Assembly (NCBI GenBank): GCA_023974075.1
Contig: JAMFTG010000488.1
Location: 248,001-312,000 of the forward strand
DNA: 64,000 nt
Reading direction: 5' to 3'
Source of the DNA: Chaenocephalus aceratus
Taxonomy: Eukaryota > Chordata > Actinopteri > Perciformes > Channichthyidae
Positions 9,208-20,741 of the stretch are shown piece by piece. Within the stretch, counting starts at the first letter, position 1; every line of letters begins with the position of its first letter. A program made the position numbers and the translations under genes. Below the pieces are notes generated by a model. It did no database searches and had not been told where the DNA came from. It was given only the letters and a program-made list of their open reading frames with translations.

Positions 9208-12200
9208 ATGAGTTTAAAAGCAGCAGCGAGTGGATTGGTGGTCTTCCTTCTCTCTGTGCAAGGTACAGTACAGCTACATTTATATAAGTCAGTTAATGCA
9301 CCTCAGAAAAACCGAGTGTTTGTCCGTGTGGATAGAAATGATGACTGTACACAATTGCTTTAGCAAACAAAACATGCTTTGAATAATTTCAATCTAGAAT
9401 TCGTCGCTCTGTTGAACTTCCTCAACACTTACTTTTAGCAAGTCTTTCTCCGCATTAGAATACATTTAGAAGTATTTGATAATGTAATACATAAGAAACA
9501 TAACATGAGCTTGTGTCATGTCTTTAGTGTTCTAAGAGATAACTTATGGTGGGAGTTGCAACGTGGCTAAAAAGCTTCACTAATGAATACTTTTAAATGA
9601 ACAATGAGTCAAACGAATAAGGGGTTGCTTGTAGAAATGAAAACACAATGATAATCACCTCACGAAAGTGTACGCTTCTTTTAGAGTACTGTTTTGCTTT
9701 TATGGAAAACAACTCTACTGTTTTTCAGCTGCACCCTGCAACTGAACGCTCTTTCTCTCTTCATGGCGGCCACAGTTTTGGCCCTGCAGGTTAAGTGTGT
9801 GTGAAGGTGTGTGTCCGTGAATGCATGAACGTCTGTTTGCACGCCCGTACATGATCATAGCTTTTTTATTTTATTCATTTCTGCCTCCATTGGACGGTGA
9901 AAAGTGTAAAGACTTACTGGAAACAGGAAGAGAGATCTGGGTATGACATGCTAAAAAGGCACCGGGGCGATCACAGTAACAAGTTAGCGCAGTAACTCAC
10001 TATCAACGCAAGGTGCTATATGCAGCTTTCTTCAATGATAAGACCTCTCAAAACTCTACACTTCAGGCATTATCAAAATAAGGATAGACAAAGTTACTGC
10101 AGCGTAAAGATGGGGACACAGTAGTATTTATCTGACAACACAAGACTGAACATTGGATTTATGTTAAGAGTCATTTAGAAACATGACTTTAAATAAATAC
10201 TCATGTGGTTTAGTGGATATTGTAGCTTTGATAAATATCTAATTTCGGCAGAGAAGCCAGATGCTTTCTTTTACCTGACAATGAGGAGACTAAGGTGCAG
10301 CATCTAATTGTATTAGAGAACAATGAGTCCTCTTTTCTGGCTTGCTTTTCTCTCAGTGATCCGGCTGCTGCAGGGCGTGAATGGAAACTTCAAAGAAAAG
10401 CAGAACATTGAGGCTGCGGCCACACGAGGACGAAAACGGTCGTTTGCGTTACTGTTTAGTGTCATATAGACCGTTCGGCCACGCGAGGACGACCGAATAC
10501 GGCACTAAACGACTGAGGAAATGATAACGGGTCCCAAGGTGGATAGAACGGCATACGCAACGCTCTGGGGGGTCCAACGGCTCCGTGTGTACGCCCTATA
10601 CAATCATTTTCTGATAATGATGAGGCAATAGCCCCGCCTCTCCCCACCTCTGCTGCTCACCCCCGCGTCAAAGTAAACTGCACCCTGAATTCAGATTATT
10701 TATCTTTCTCTCGCGAGTGAAGTCTAATCTGACAGGACGGAGACACGCAGCTCTGCTCACCTGCAGCTCCTCCCGCTGCAGCAAAACACACACTTCAAGT
10801 CAGATCATCACCCTTAGCTATTTTAATTACCTCTCAAACTAAACTAGGTATAAATATGTTTATTTTTACTGTCGGCCGGGTCACTGATTACTGGATGAGC
10901 TGCTGCATGAGACAGACACTGCCGCTGTCCGAAGAGAGGGAGGAAAAAGAGAGGCTCCGTGTATTTTATCATTATAATATATAGAGTCGTTATTCATTTG
11001 TTTTAAAGCTCAATAAATAACAAAGAAGACCTTTGACCGGCGCTTTTATCATTTTGTCCGGAAGATTTAAACTTTAATACACGTTGACTGGCGAAAAACT
11101 CTGCCCGGTTCCCTCGGCCCCCACCGCGGAGAATAAACAGAAGGGCAACCATGACAACCATGCTTCTTCGCTGCTTTTATGGAGGAAGTTACAGCGCCAC
11201 GTACAGGCTCCTGCATGTACTGCAGCTTCTCCAGCAGTTGGAGCTAAACGGAGCGGTCTCGTGTGGACAGACACTATCCGGATAACTATTGCGTGTGGAC
11301 GGAAGCTTTTTTGCGATTGCGTTTGCGTTAATCCTTTGCGTTTAGCCGTTTTCGTCCTCATGTGGCCGCAGCCATGTTCTGCTTTTCTTTGAAATTTCCA
11401 TTCACGCCCTGCAGCAGCCGGATCACTGAGAGAAAAGCAAGCCAGAAAAGAAGACTCATTTTTCTCTAATACAATTAGTCTTCCCTAATATTTTATTCTG
11501 ATCTTTTTCTAAGGTTCGAAATCTAAGTATTTATCTAAGTATTTATCAAGTAAATACTGCGTTAAAGGTTAAATACACTGCTGCATGATGTCCTACGTCA
11601 ACATTATATATAACCATTAAAAATATAAACCCAGTTAGAAACAAACATCAGAACATTCCTCTGTATGTAAATCAATATAATATAAAATAGTAAAAAGACG
11701 TGTTTGATAATGCTAAGAAAGTCTGTCTACTGACGAGTCTGATGAATGTTTCTGATGTGCTCTGTGTTTCAGTGGTTCAGGGTCTGGATGGCTGGGGAGT
11801 GACTTACTCTTCTACTGAGATCTGTGCAGAGAAAGGATCAACAGTGGAGATAAGATGCAGCTTCACACACCCATCCAGATGGAGAGGCAAAGTTGAGAAA
11901 ACATTCTGGTTCACTAAAAAGAAAGATGGTGAACCTGTAGATCTGACCACAGAATCAGAGTATGCAGGTCGTGTCGAGGATCGCTGTGGAAACAACAGAT
12001 GCACTCTGAGAATCAAAAACCTGAGAGAGAGCGACTCAGCTGAGTACAAGTTCAGGTTTGAAACAAACCAAGCAGAAGGAAAATATTCTGGTTCACCTGG
12101 AGTCACTTTGTCTCTCACAGGTAATATTTTCATTCATGCCAATCATTTCCAAACGTTCAACTTTAAGAAAACAATAATATAAATGTGATGTGCTTTTAAT

Positions 12201-15200
12201 TATATACATGAATGTTGAGTTTATTTTTAAATAACCTTCCTGTTCCTTCTTCGCAAATACAGATCTCTCGGTGCAGGTGGAAAGCAAAGATTCCAACAGA
12301 GCAAACCTGAAGTGTCAGAGCAGTTGTGATTTACCTGGTAATGATTACGTCTGGTACAAGAACGGAGGAAAGATTCAAACAGGGACATCTTCTCTTCAGG
12401 TCGACTTTAATTATCTGGACAGCTATTCCTGTGCCTTGAAAGGATTTGAGGACTCTCTCTCCCCTTCAGTGTGTGAGTTCACTTCACTACCTTATTCTAA
12501 TATAACACCATCTAGTGGAAGCCTTAGCTAACTGTGATTTCTCATCAACTCTGGTCAAAATATGGTTTAAAAATGAATTTTAATGTTTCAGGTGTCACTG
12601 GTCAAAACAGCAACACGGTGACTTCCATTCAAGGAAGCATCTGTGCCCCCAGAGGATCATCAGTGGACATTTCCTGCAGGTACAGCAGTAATGACTGTAT
12701 TACATCAAAGTTCTGGTTCAGTCCTGAGCGTAGTCATCAGGGACAGATTCCCTCTCAACCTGAGGACCTTAGTGAAGACACCCATTATGCAGCTCGTGTT
12801 CAGATCCTTGACACAGAGAGAGGACGCTCCACTCTGAGGATCTCTGACCTGAGAGACTCAGATTCAGCTCAGTATCTCTTCACATTCAAAACACCAAGCT
12901 TTGAATGGAGGAGTGATTTACCTGGAACAACTCTGACTGTCACAGGTACTGATCAACACACTGATGAAAATACACAGTACAATACAAAAATACTGGAAGT
13001 TGAGTTTGTGTAATTGCTGTTGGATGAGTTATCATATGTGTTCACCTACTTTAGACTGTTGAGTTAATGGGAATGTACATTTATCATCAGTTTAATTTGA
13101 GACATTTTATATTATTCTTTTTCTCATATCCAGCTCTGCAGGTGCAGGTGATCACAGAGACGTACTGGCAGTCCCATATCTATGCAGAGCTGAAGTGTCA
13201 CAGCAGCTGCGGTCCAGCTGCTGGTGTTTCCTACGTCTGGTTCAAGAACAACGAGAAAATAGGAGACCAGACAAGATCTTCTTACAAAGACTGGATTCAA
13301 CCTGCAGACATGATCTCTTGTGCTTTTGAAGGACATGAGAAGTTCCGCTCTCCTGCAGTGTGTGAGTGTACAGAACTACAGCCAGTAAATAAGCCATCGT
13401 AGGTGAAGCAACATACAATACAATAGATTTTAGTAGAAACCTCATTTAGAAAGAAAAAAGTAAAACAATAACAGAAAATCCTTCAGGCACCAAGAATCAT
13501 CATAGAAGAAAAATATCATAAATGAGTTTAGTTTTATATTGTTCTTCCTGTTATTTAAGGTTGCAGCAGAAAGATGAGAAAGATTTGATTGATAAATAAA
13601 ACAAGGTTCTCATACAGAGAGATGTTCAACATTATAATAATCTTCAATAATACATTTGTGTTCATAGTGATTATCAGTCTTCATTCGTTGCCCTGTATCG
13701 ACTAAAATCAAGTGTACCTTATTGTGGTGTAAAGTTTCAATGTTGTGCACGTTTTGGACAAAGGTTAAATCCGTCCAACAAGCATTTTGTCAAACCGTGT
13801 TCGAAGTCCAAAATGCAGCTACAGTTCATTCAGCGTTCAATAATGTAGATACCCTTTGAGCTAATCTAGTGAGCAACACATTCTTAATATTTACTGTTCA
13901 CACATCTCCTCCAGATGCTCCGAGGCACCTTTCTTTGTCAAGACCCTCTGCTGAGATAGAGGAGGGCCGTTCAGTGACTCTGACCTGTAGCAGTGATGCT
14001 AACCCAGCAGCTAACTACACCTGGTACAAGAAGAATAACAATGCAGACGTTCCTCTTCTCAGTGAAGGACCACAGATTGTCTTCAGATCCATCCAGTCCT
14101 CTGACTCTGGACAGTATTTCTGTAGAGCTGAGAACAAGCTGGGGAGGAGCACATCTGCAAACACCTTTATCGACATGAAATGTGAGTAAGACAGTTTATT
14201 TAAAGATAACAAGCTTAAATCTGTCTAGTTGTTTCAAGAGAAGATGTTACTTATCATCACTACTTTCTTCAGCTCAGCTTGCTTTACATCACATGGGATC
14301 CAGGGAACAAGCGGGTAACGAAAAGTGAACTGGCAGTAACTTCTAATCACATTTGATAGAGTTGCTAATGATGACATCATTGAGAAACGAGTGTTGAATA
14401 TTGTTATATTTAACTAATATTTACTGTTATTAACTTTACAAGGCTATCTTTAAATCCTTAAATTCCATGACTCAATGCATAGTTGTGACTTGATTAAGTG
14501 ATACACTAAACGGCATTTAACCAATGACAAATCATTACTTTATTATGACTAATAAGAATTCAGAAATACCCATGAACAATTATTAACATTACATATTAAT
14601 TCATTTACATAATCTAACGGTTGTTTCTCTAAAATATATTCCTTAGCTACAGTGAAAAAACTGAAACGTTGACTATAATTAAATGTATCATGTCAACAAA
14701 TTAAACATAATTGTATTAGGTTGGTTGAAAGCAATAATATATATTTAAAATGAAAAATATTAAGTTCAACTAAATATTATTGCTTTCAACTCACCTAATG
14801 CAACATTTATTAATTTATTGACATAATACATTTAATTAAAGTCAATGTTCTAGTGTTTTCAGTGTACTCTACAAAATGTGATTAGTACATACTCAACAAC
14901 TGTCCTTCAAGTTAGGGTTATTTTGGAATGAGTTCCTCATTCAATGCTCTGTAATGACTCGAAATGCAGCTTCATTCAGCGTTCAGTAATGTAGAGACCT
15001 TTGAGCTAATGCAGTGAGCAACACATTGTTAATATGTACTGTTCACACTTCTCCTCCAGATGCTCCGAGGCTCCCCTCTGTGTCAGTGAGTCCCTCTGCT
15101 GAGATAAATGAGGGCAGTTCAGTGACTCTGACCTGTAGCAGTGAAGCTAACCCAGCAGCTACAAACACCTGGTACAAGAAGAATGGACATCGTAACGTTC

Positions 15201-18200
15201 CTCTTCTCAGTGAACGACCACAGCTTGTCTTCAGCTCCATCCAGTCCTCTGACTCTGGACAGTATTTCTGTAGAGCTGAGAACAAGCTGGGGAGGAGGAC
15301 ATCTGAAAACATCTCTATCGACGTGAAATGTGAGTAAGACAGTTTATTTAAAGATAACAAGCTTAAATCTGTCTAGTTGTTTCAAGAGAAGATGTTACTT
15401 ATCATCACTACTTTCTTCAGCTCAGCTTGCTTTACATCACATGGGATCCAGGGAACAAGCGGGTAACGAAAAGTGAACTGGCAGTAACTTCTAATCACAT
15501 TTTATAGAGTTGCTAATGATGACATCATTGAGAAACGAGTGTTAAAAATTGTTATATTTAACTAATATTTACTGTTATTAACTTTACAAGGCTATCTCTA
15601 CATCCTGACATTCCATGACTCAATTAATCATTTGTAATTGATTAAGTAATACTATTACGTTCTCTAATGGGCTAGGGGAACCAAAGGGAAGCAACACAAC
15701 CAGAGTGGGATTGGTAATAATTATAAGTGGCTTTATTATAAACCAGTGTAGAACAAAATGGCAGACAAACAGCCTGTTACAAACAAAAGGGCCAACGGTG
15801 CCGACTTAACTCTGGACAAACAAAAGAGGACTCCAAAAGGGAGTTTGGCAGCTCATGCAGAGTAACAATTAAATAAAAGGGAAAACAAAACCCTCACGTT
15901 AAACGTGGTACAAGTGTAAATGAAAAGGCTGTTCAAAAACACAGCTGCTGCTGGTCAACAGGCGCTAAGCTAACCTGGATCTAAGCTAACACACTTCACT
16001 AAACACAGAACACTACTTAACACCTTGCTAAGCAGTATAACAAACACAGAGGATTCACAGTATTATCAAACACAACGAGTAATCACTGGGGTTACGTACT
16101 GAAACCCAGCTTCTATGAGTATAGGCGCAGCCCTCTAAGGCTATCGCTATTGGGTAATCCCCACTGCACGGTGTGCAGCACTGACAGACTTATTCCACGC
16201 CCACCAATGACGAGGGCCCCACCTCCAGGCTCACTTCCGTATAAATAGGAAGTAGGCCCAACAATCCACTCCAACAGCTTTTCTTCAGCTATTCGCGGAA
16301 CCAGTGGGCCCGAACCTTAGAGGGCTGCGCCTATACTCGTAGAAGCTGGATTACGTAACCCCAGTGCTATTTCGTATAAGGCTTCGCCCTCTAAGGCTAT
16401 CGCTATTGGGTTAAGGGCGAAGCAGGATGTAGTCCACGCCCCGCTGGTTCCGTCCGTTACCAGAAGCACAAAACACACCTACTCAGTTAATAACCCATGT
16501 CCATTTCGCTGTGCGTAAATGGAGCATCACGTTCCCAGGGAATATAGCATTAAAAAAATGAATATTTCTCCATCAGGGAACGAAGGTAGGCTTACTCGGG
16601 CTACCTGTCGTTATAAAAAGTAGAGATCGAGTCTCACTTGTTCAAAACGATCAAGAGAGGGGAACAAAAGGCCGCTCTCTAAGTGCCGACGGGCAGGAGA
16701 GAGGGCACGCAGTTGAGTCCCTGACATTACTCACTCTGACAGGACACTCAGTACTGAGTGTGTCAGAGAGGAATGGGAGACATCCCTCAAATAAACACGA
16801 ATAAAAGAACAGGGGGAAGACCAAGATGCAGCAGTGCAAATGTCTTCCACTGTCATTCCTCCGTGCAACGCCGTAGAAGTTGATATTCTCCTGGTGCTGT
16901 GCGCTTTAATGTTTTCCGGGGGATCCAACCCAGAGGAAACACACGCCTGTGACACCGCCTCACCCAGCCGGTGTGACAGGCGCTGTGCAGACAGAGGCTG
17001 CCCTAATGAGCGCTCTCTGTAATGCACAAACAGACGCTGGGATTTGCGTAAAGCAGCCGTGCGTGCAACATAGCATGCCAGCGCGCGCACGGGACAAAGG
17101 AGATGAGATGTGGCTTCCTCCTCTGATGTGTGTGAGGAGGAGGAAAGAAGCCCTCCAAGGTTATCACTCTCGATCTAAACGAGCTTGTGACCTTTGGCAT
17201 AAAAGCCGGGTTCGGGCGCAACACCGCTGAGCTGCCATCTCCTTGGATCATGTCGTTGTATATTTCATTACCATGTCACAAATACTTGTGTCAGCTGCTC
17301 TTGCACTTTTGCACTTTTTCATATCATGTATTTTGTTTTTGTTACGTTTGTAAAATGTAATTTTCTTAAATGTTTTATGTGTTACTCCGTGATTTGCCTA
17401 CTTGGCTTTCTTTATGTAAAACATTTTTCATTTGTTTGGTCCTCTTATGTCTGCTGAGAGAGTAAACCAACATTTCAATCAAATAAACTGTGGCTTTCAA
17501 CCAAGGATACGACTCGAGCTAAGTGGCACAATCTTTGCAGGAACAAACTACACATCGTAGGATCAAGAACATGTGTTTGCTGCTAATAGATTGATTTACT
17601 AACGATCTTATCAATCTCCTAAAATATTTCATGGTACAGAATCTAAATTGCAGTGCTCAGGTCAAAACCAAGGCCACAGGGCATATGTCCAGCAATATGT
17701 CTCTTCCGCACACCTTGATGATATCAAGTGGGGAATTAGTAGATCTACTTTACTAAAGATACACATTCTCCTCCAGATGCTCCAAAGCTCCCCTCTGTGT
17801 CAGTGAGTCCCTCTGCTGAGAGAGAGGAGGGCAGTTCAGTGACTCTGACCTGTAGCAGTGATGCTAACCCAGCAGCTAACTACACCTGGTACAAGGAGGA
17901 TGAAGACTCTCCAAAAGCTTCAGGACAGATCTTCACCATCACTGACTTCAGAGCTGAACACAGTGGGAGTTATTCCTGTGGAGCCCAGAACAAGTTAGGA
18001 CGGAGTAACTCCACCTTACATCAGATTGATGTGGCAGGTAAGTCATTTCGCACCTCAGGACGTCCCAAGAGCCACAGCAACTTCCAAGTTTATATCATAC
18101 ATGCAGAAAAACAACTACAGTTCTTTGAAGAGCCAAGATGAAATTTACTGTTACACTCTGGACAGAATTTCTACAACAGTCCCTCCTGCACATTCACAAT

Positions 18201-19971
18201 CTGCTGCAGCTTTAGGAGATTTCTAGCAGTTTTAATGCAGCTTTTGGACCCAGATTCAAACATCCATTTGTCAGGACATCTTCAAAGTCTAAATTACCAA
18301 TTTGTTTTTTAAATTAGTAGAGATTAAATAGGACAAGATAAACTCCACATCCATACATATCTGTTACGAACTTGGTTACACAAGGATAAGGACTCAAATG
18401 CACAACCCGGGAGACAGAGAGAAAGTATAAGTAATATACTTTTATTTGCCAAAAGGATATACAAAAAGAAAAAACACTCTTTGCGAGGTGACAAAAATAA
18501 AGAGTTTCAAAAAAGGCTCAACAAAAAACGCTCACAACGTGAGGAACAATATTTACAAAAAGTTTTCAGGAGCATGAATCAGGCATGTGTCAAGAGACTC
18601 AAAAACTGATGAGCAGAGTTCTGACATGAGGACAGGACAAGACGAACTGACACTGAACACTGGGAGACTGGGGAATTTAAACACTCAACAACAAGACACA
18701 GGTGAAAACAATCAGGGGCGGGGCTGACGCTGCTGAAGGCAGGAGAACACACAAGGAAAGGGAGTCAAGGAATGAAATGAGACGTGACAACAACAAAACA
18801 GGAACTGAAAAACAATACAACATAAACATGAAACATGACTGACTAACACTTTTGACGGTGCACAACAATATCAACACAAATGTGCAAATCTCTTCAACAT
18901 ACAGTGAGTATAACTAGAGATTGAATTGAGGGAAACAGTTAGAAATATTTTCTTTATATGTCATTACGTTTAGCTCACACTTTGTCCAAAGCAACTTACT
19001 ATAAGTGCAATCAACCCTGAGGATATAACAACATGCAAAGATCTGACAAAGACTAACAGGAGACCAGGACTTCAATACTAACATAGTGTTGAATCTTCTT
19101 CAAAAACACAAGGTAAAATAAAAGGTTAAATAATCAGGATGGGGCGGGAAAACACACAGCCAGGAAGTGAAAAGGAAAAAAGTTGCCCGAAATGGGAAGT
19201 TTAAAGAATGTAATGTCCTAAGTTCAGTGGACACAGATTTGGTTTTCAGTCTATGACTTTCTGCTGTTCTGGTAGCCATGGGGAACTCCTTCTACCAGTG
19301 TGGAGCCAGGATAGCAAACAGGCGTGTGTGTTGAGGGGTTCCTGGATCCCACTCACAGTCAAAGTATCTGACAACTGTTTACCTCCTTTTCTAGATACAT
19401 CCCCAATGATCGTGAACATCACCAGGTTCTCTGTGGTGGTTCTGGTGCCGATTCCTCTGCTCCTTGTCTGTCTCTGGATGAGGTGAGACTTTTAAACTTA
19501 ATCAGCTCAAGCATTAATATTTTAATGTTATAATTTGTGATATTTAGAGTTACACTTTTACTTATTTATCTGACTGATTGAACACAATTCAGGAAGAAGA
19601 AGACTGTGAGCTCCACCTCTGAAGCGAATGAACCCATAGAGACTGTGGAGGTGAGATCCAACTCCAGCAAAGTGATATTACAGAATTGTTAATAATTGTG
19701 TGCACAAGGAGAATGTAAACATGCCTTGCTTCTTGATATACAATGACCAATATGTACTAATCCTCCTGTCATTCGTATCAAAAGAGAAATATATAAAACA
19801 GTCTTTCCGTTATTCAAAGGTGTAATTGTATCCAAATGACTTGAACGTTCTTCTTTTCTTGTCTCTACTATTCAGTTGGAGTCCAATCCTGACTATATTA
19901 ACCTCTCAGACCTGAACATGGTCTCTGCAGAACAGAGCGAAGAACCAGAGGAGCAGGAGGACCTGGTGTGA
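9208..19971 (+). CDS. Gene A: CD22/Siglec-like receptor, seven Ig domains, short tail
   Basis: Exons are 9208-9262, 11773-12120, 12263-12472, 12592-12945, 13134-13361, 13915-14181, 15060-15329, 17777-18037, 19395-19482, 19593-19650 and 19876-19971. They sum to 2235 nt (744 residues), with all junctions GT-AG and in phase. Residues 1-18 form a signal peptide ([18 protein letters not shown]). Domain order: V-set (to about 134), short C2 (to 204), second V-set (to 322), second short C2 (to 398), then three C2/I-type domains (to 664) with the repeated VTLTCSS...YTWYK core. A TM helix (FSVVVLVPIPLLLVCLWM) and basic stop-transfer follow. The tail has one tyrosine motif (PDYINL), which is also a YxN motif as bound by Grb2, and an acidic end. 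Arg113 (codon 12054-12056, EYKFRFE) aligns with the Siglec sialic-acid-binding Arg. Exon 6 is a recombinant of two Ig exons still separate in gene B. CD22-like identity is by family pattern; ligand and signalling role are inferred. Confidence 0.88.
10304..11478. mobile_element. Long inverted-repeat (fold-back) element in intron 1 of gene A
   Basis: An inner element (10412-11373) has inverted ends GGCTGCGGCCACACGAGGAC and the mirrored CCTCATGTGGCCGCAGCC. The flanks on both sides are themselves inverted copies: CTAATTGTATTAGAGAA through GCAGAACAT at the left, mirrored by ATGTTCTGC through TTCTCTAATACAATTAG at the right. Together they form a palindrome-like structure of about 1.17 kb. Gene B has the same insertion at 28896-30063; gene C's intron 1 lacks it. 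No transposase is seen. Confidence 0.8.
13915..14181 (+). other. Gene A Ig exon 6: chimera of two ancestral Ig exons
   Basis: The first part ([14 protein letters not shown]) and the upstream intron match gene B exon 32499-32765. From just after GAGGGCCGT the exon ([17 protein letters not shown]) and the downstream intron match gene B exon 33040-33303. The crossover lies in 27 bp identical in both parents (13944-13970; 32528-32554 and 33066-33092). The coordinate offset to copy B changes by exactly 538 bp, the distance between the two parental sites. Confidence 0.9.
15655..17250 (-). mobile_element. Outer repeat with nested DIRS remnant (tyrosine-recombinase part), gene A intron
   Basis: A repeat beginning near 15655 (TTACGTTCTCTAATGGGCTA) hosts a DIRS-like element. 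The DIRS terminal repeat (about 16081-16341) contains CTCTAAGGCTATCGCTATTG, repeated again near 16388-16410 in an internal position, like the internal complementary region of DIRS elements. On the minus strand at 17090-16731 lies the C-terminal part of a DIRS tyrosine recombinase: LFVHYRERSLGQPLSAQRLS, AHSTRRISTSTAL, TVEDICTAASWSSPCSFIRV and YLRD. Reverse transcriptase and gag are absent here, while the sister copy in gene B keeps those and lacks the recombinase. Confidence 0.75.
18362..18860 (-). repeat. Interspersed repeat in gene A intron before the TM exon
   Basis: It opens with CTGTTACGAACTTGGTTACA and has a composition typical of an abundant fish repeat, including ACACAGGTGAAAACAATCAG and GGGGCTGACG blocks. 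No coding region is supported. The class is not assigned. Confidence 0.45.
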
Positions 19972-20079
19972 AGGTCAGCCAACTCTCAGTCAGCAGCATG
20001 GGGTGTCGAGTCATCTTTTAGTTAATTCCTATCTATGTGGGTAGTCCGAGGGGAAAATGGGTTTCAGCAAATCACAAGG

Positions 20080-20520
20080 CATTTAAAAAGATAAAACATA
20101 CGTCACTAACAACTACATAGACACAGATTAAAAATAACAGACATACAGAAACAGATATCATGACAAGGGGCCTAGGGGGCAAGAGGGGGGGGGGGGGTGG
20201 GACAGTGCCAGACCAGCTGGGTAAACAGTGCGTCCTAGCCATCATTTATTGAGGAGTTTGATGGCTTGTGGGACGAAAGACAGCCGAGATCTGTTCTTTT
20301 TGAACAGAGGGGCACGATATCTCCGCCCGGATGGCAACAGTTCAAAATAAGAGGCAAGAGGGTGCCTCAGGTCACTCACAATATTGTGTGCCATTTTTAA
20401 AACTCTGTCCTTGCATAAGCTTTCTAGACTAGAACATGAGATTCCTGACAATTTACTGGACAATGTTATGGCCCTCCTGACTGACTTTTGCAGGAGGTGA
20501 TATCTGTTCACACCTTAGAG
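20080..20520 (-). mobile_element. LINE fragment: C-terminal end of an L2/CR1-type ORF2
   Basis: The minus strand from 20511 to about 20242 reads a typical LINE ORF2 tail: HPLASYFELLPSGRRYRAPL followed by KKNRSRLSFVPQAIKLLN and a stop. This block follows the reverse transcriptase in fish L2/CR1-like LINEs. The catalytic domain is missing, so it is a 5'-truncated relic between genes A and B. A G-run lies at 20185-20197. Confidence 0.6.
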
Positions 20521-20741
20521 GTTATGGGTCTTCAAAACGCCGTAATGCTTAATACCAACGTTTTCTGACGGAGGAAAACATGTACTTTTTGTCCATTGTA
20601 GACGTTAAATTGACCGGACTTCCATCGACGGATTGATTTGATGGCACATAGTCCCTTGATCAGAGCGACCAAAGCAAAAAAAGAGCAGACCTCAGAATGT
20701 TTAAAATGGTCCAATCAGCATAGAGTGTTCAACAAAGCCAG

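Larger units (their letters stand above)
6624..16341 (+). repeat. Segmental duplication, copy A (9.7 kb)
   Basis: It is nearly base-identical to 24786-35463. It holds a truncated TTAA-type element, the minisatellite, the promoter, signal-peptide exon, intron 1 with a fold-back element, Ig exons 2-7 of gene A and the left part of a DIRS remnant. Homology starts inside the miniature element and stops inside the DIRS sequence just after GCCTATACTCGTA. Visible differences from copy B are array length, the first V-set exon (11773-12120), loss of one Ig exon (538 bp), about 32 bp present near 9441-9472 that copy B lacks, and scattered substitutions. Confidence 0.95.

Noticed and set aside
10462..10647. 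Minus-strand frame repeated at 29054-29239 and plus frame at 11084-11392
   Set aside because: All lie inside the fold-back element in intron 1 of genes A and B. No splice signals connect them to the receptors.
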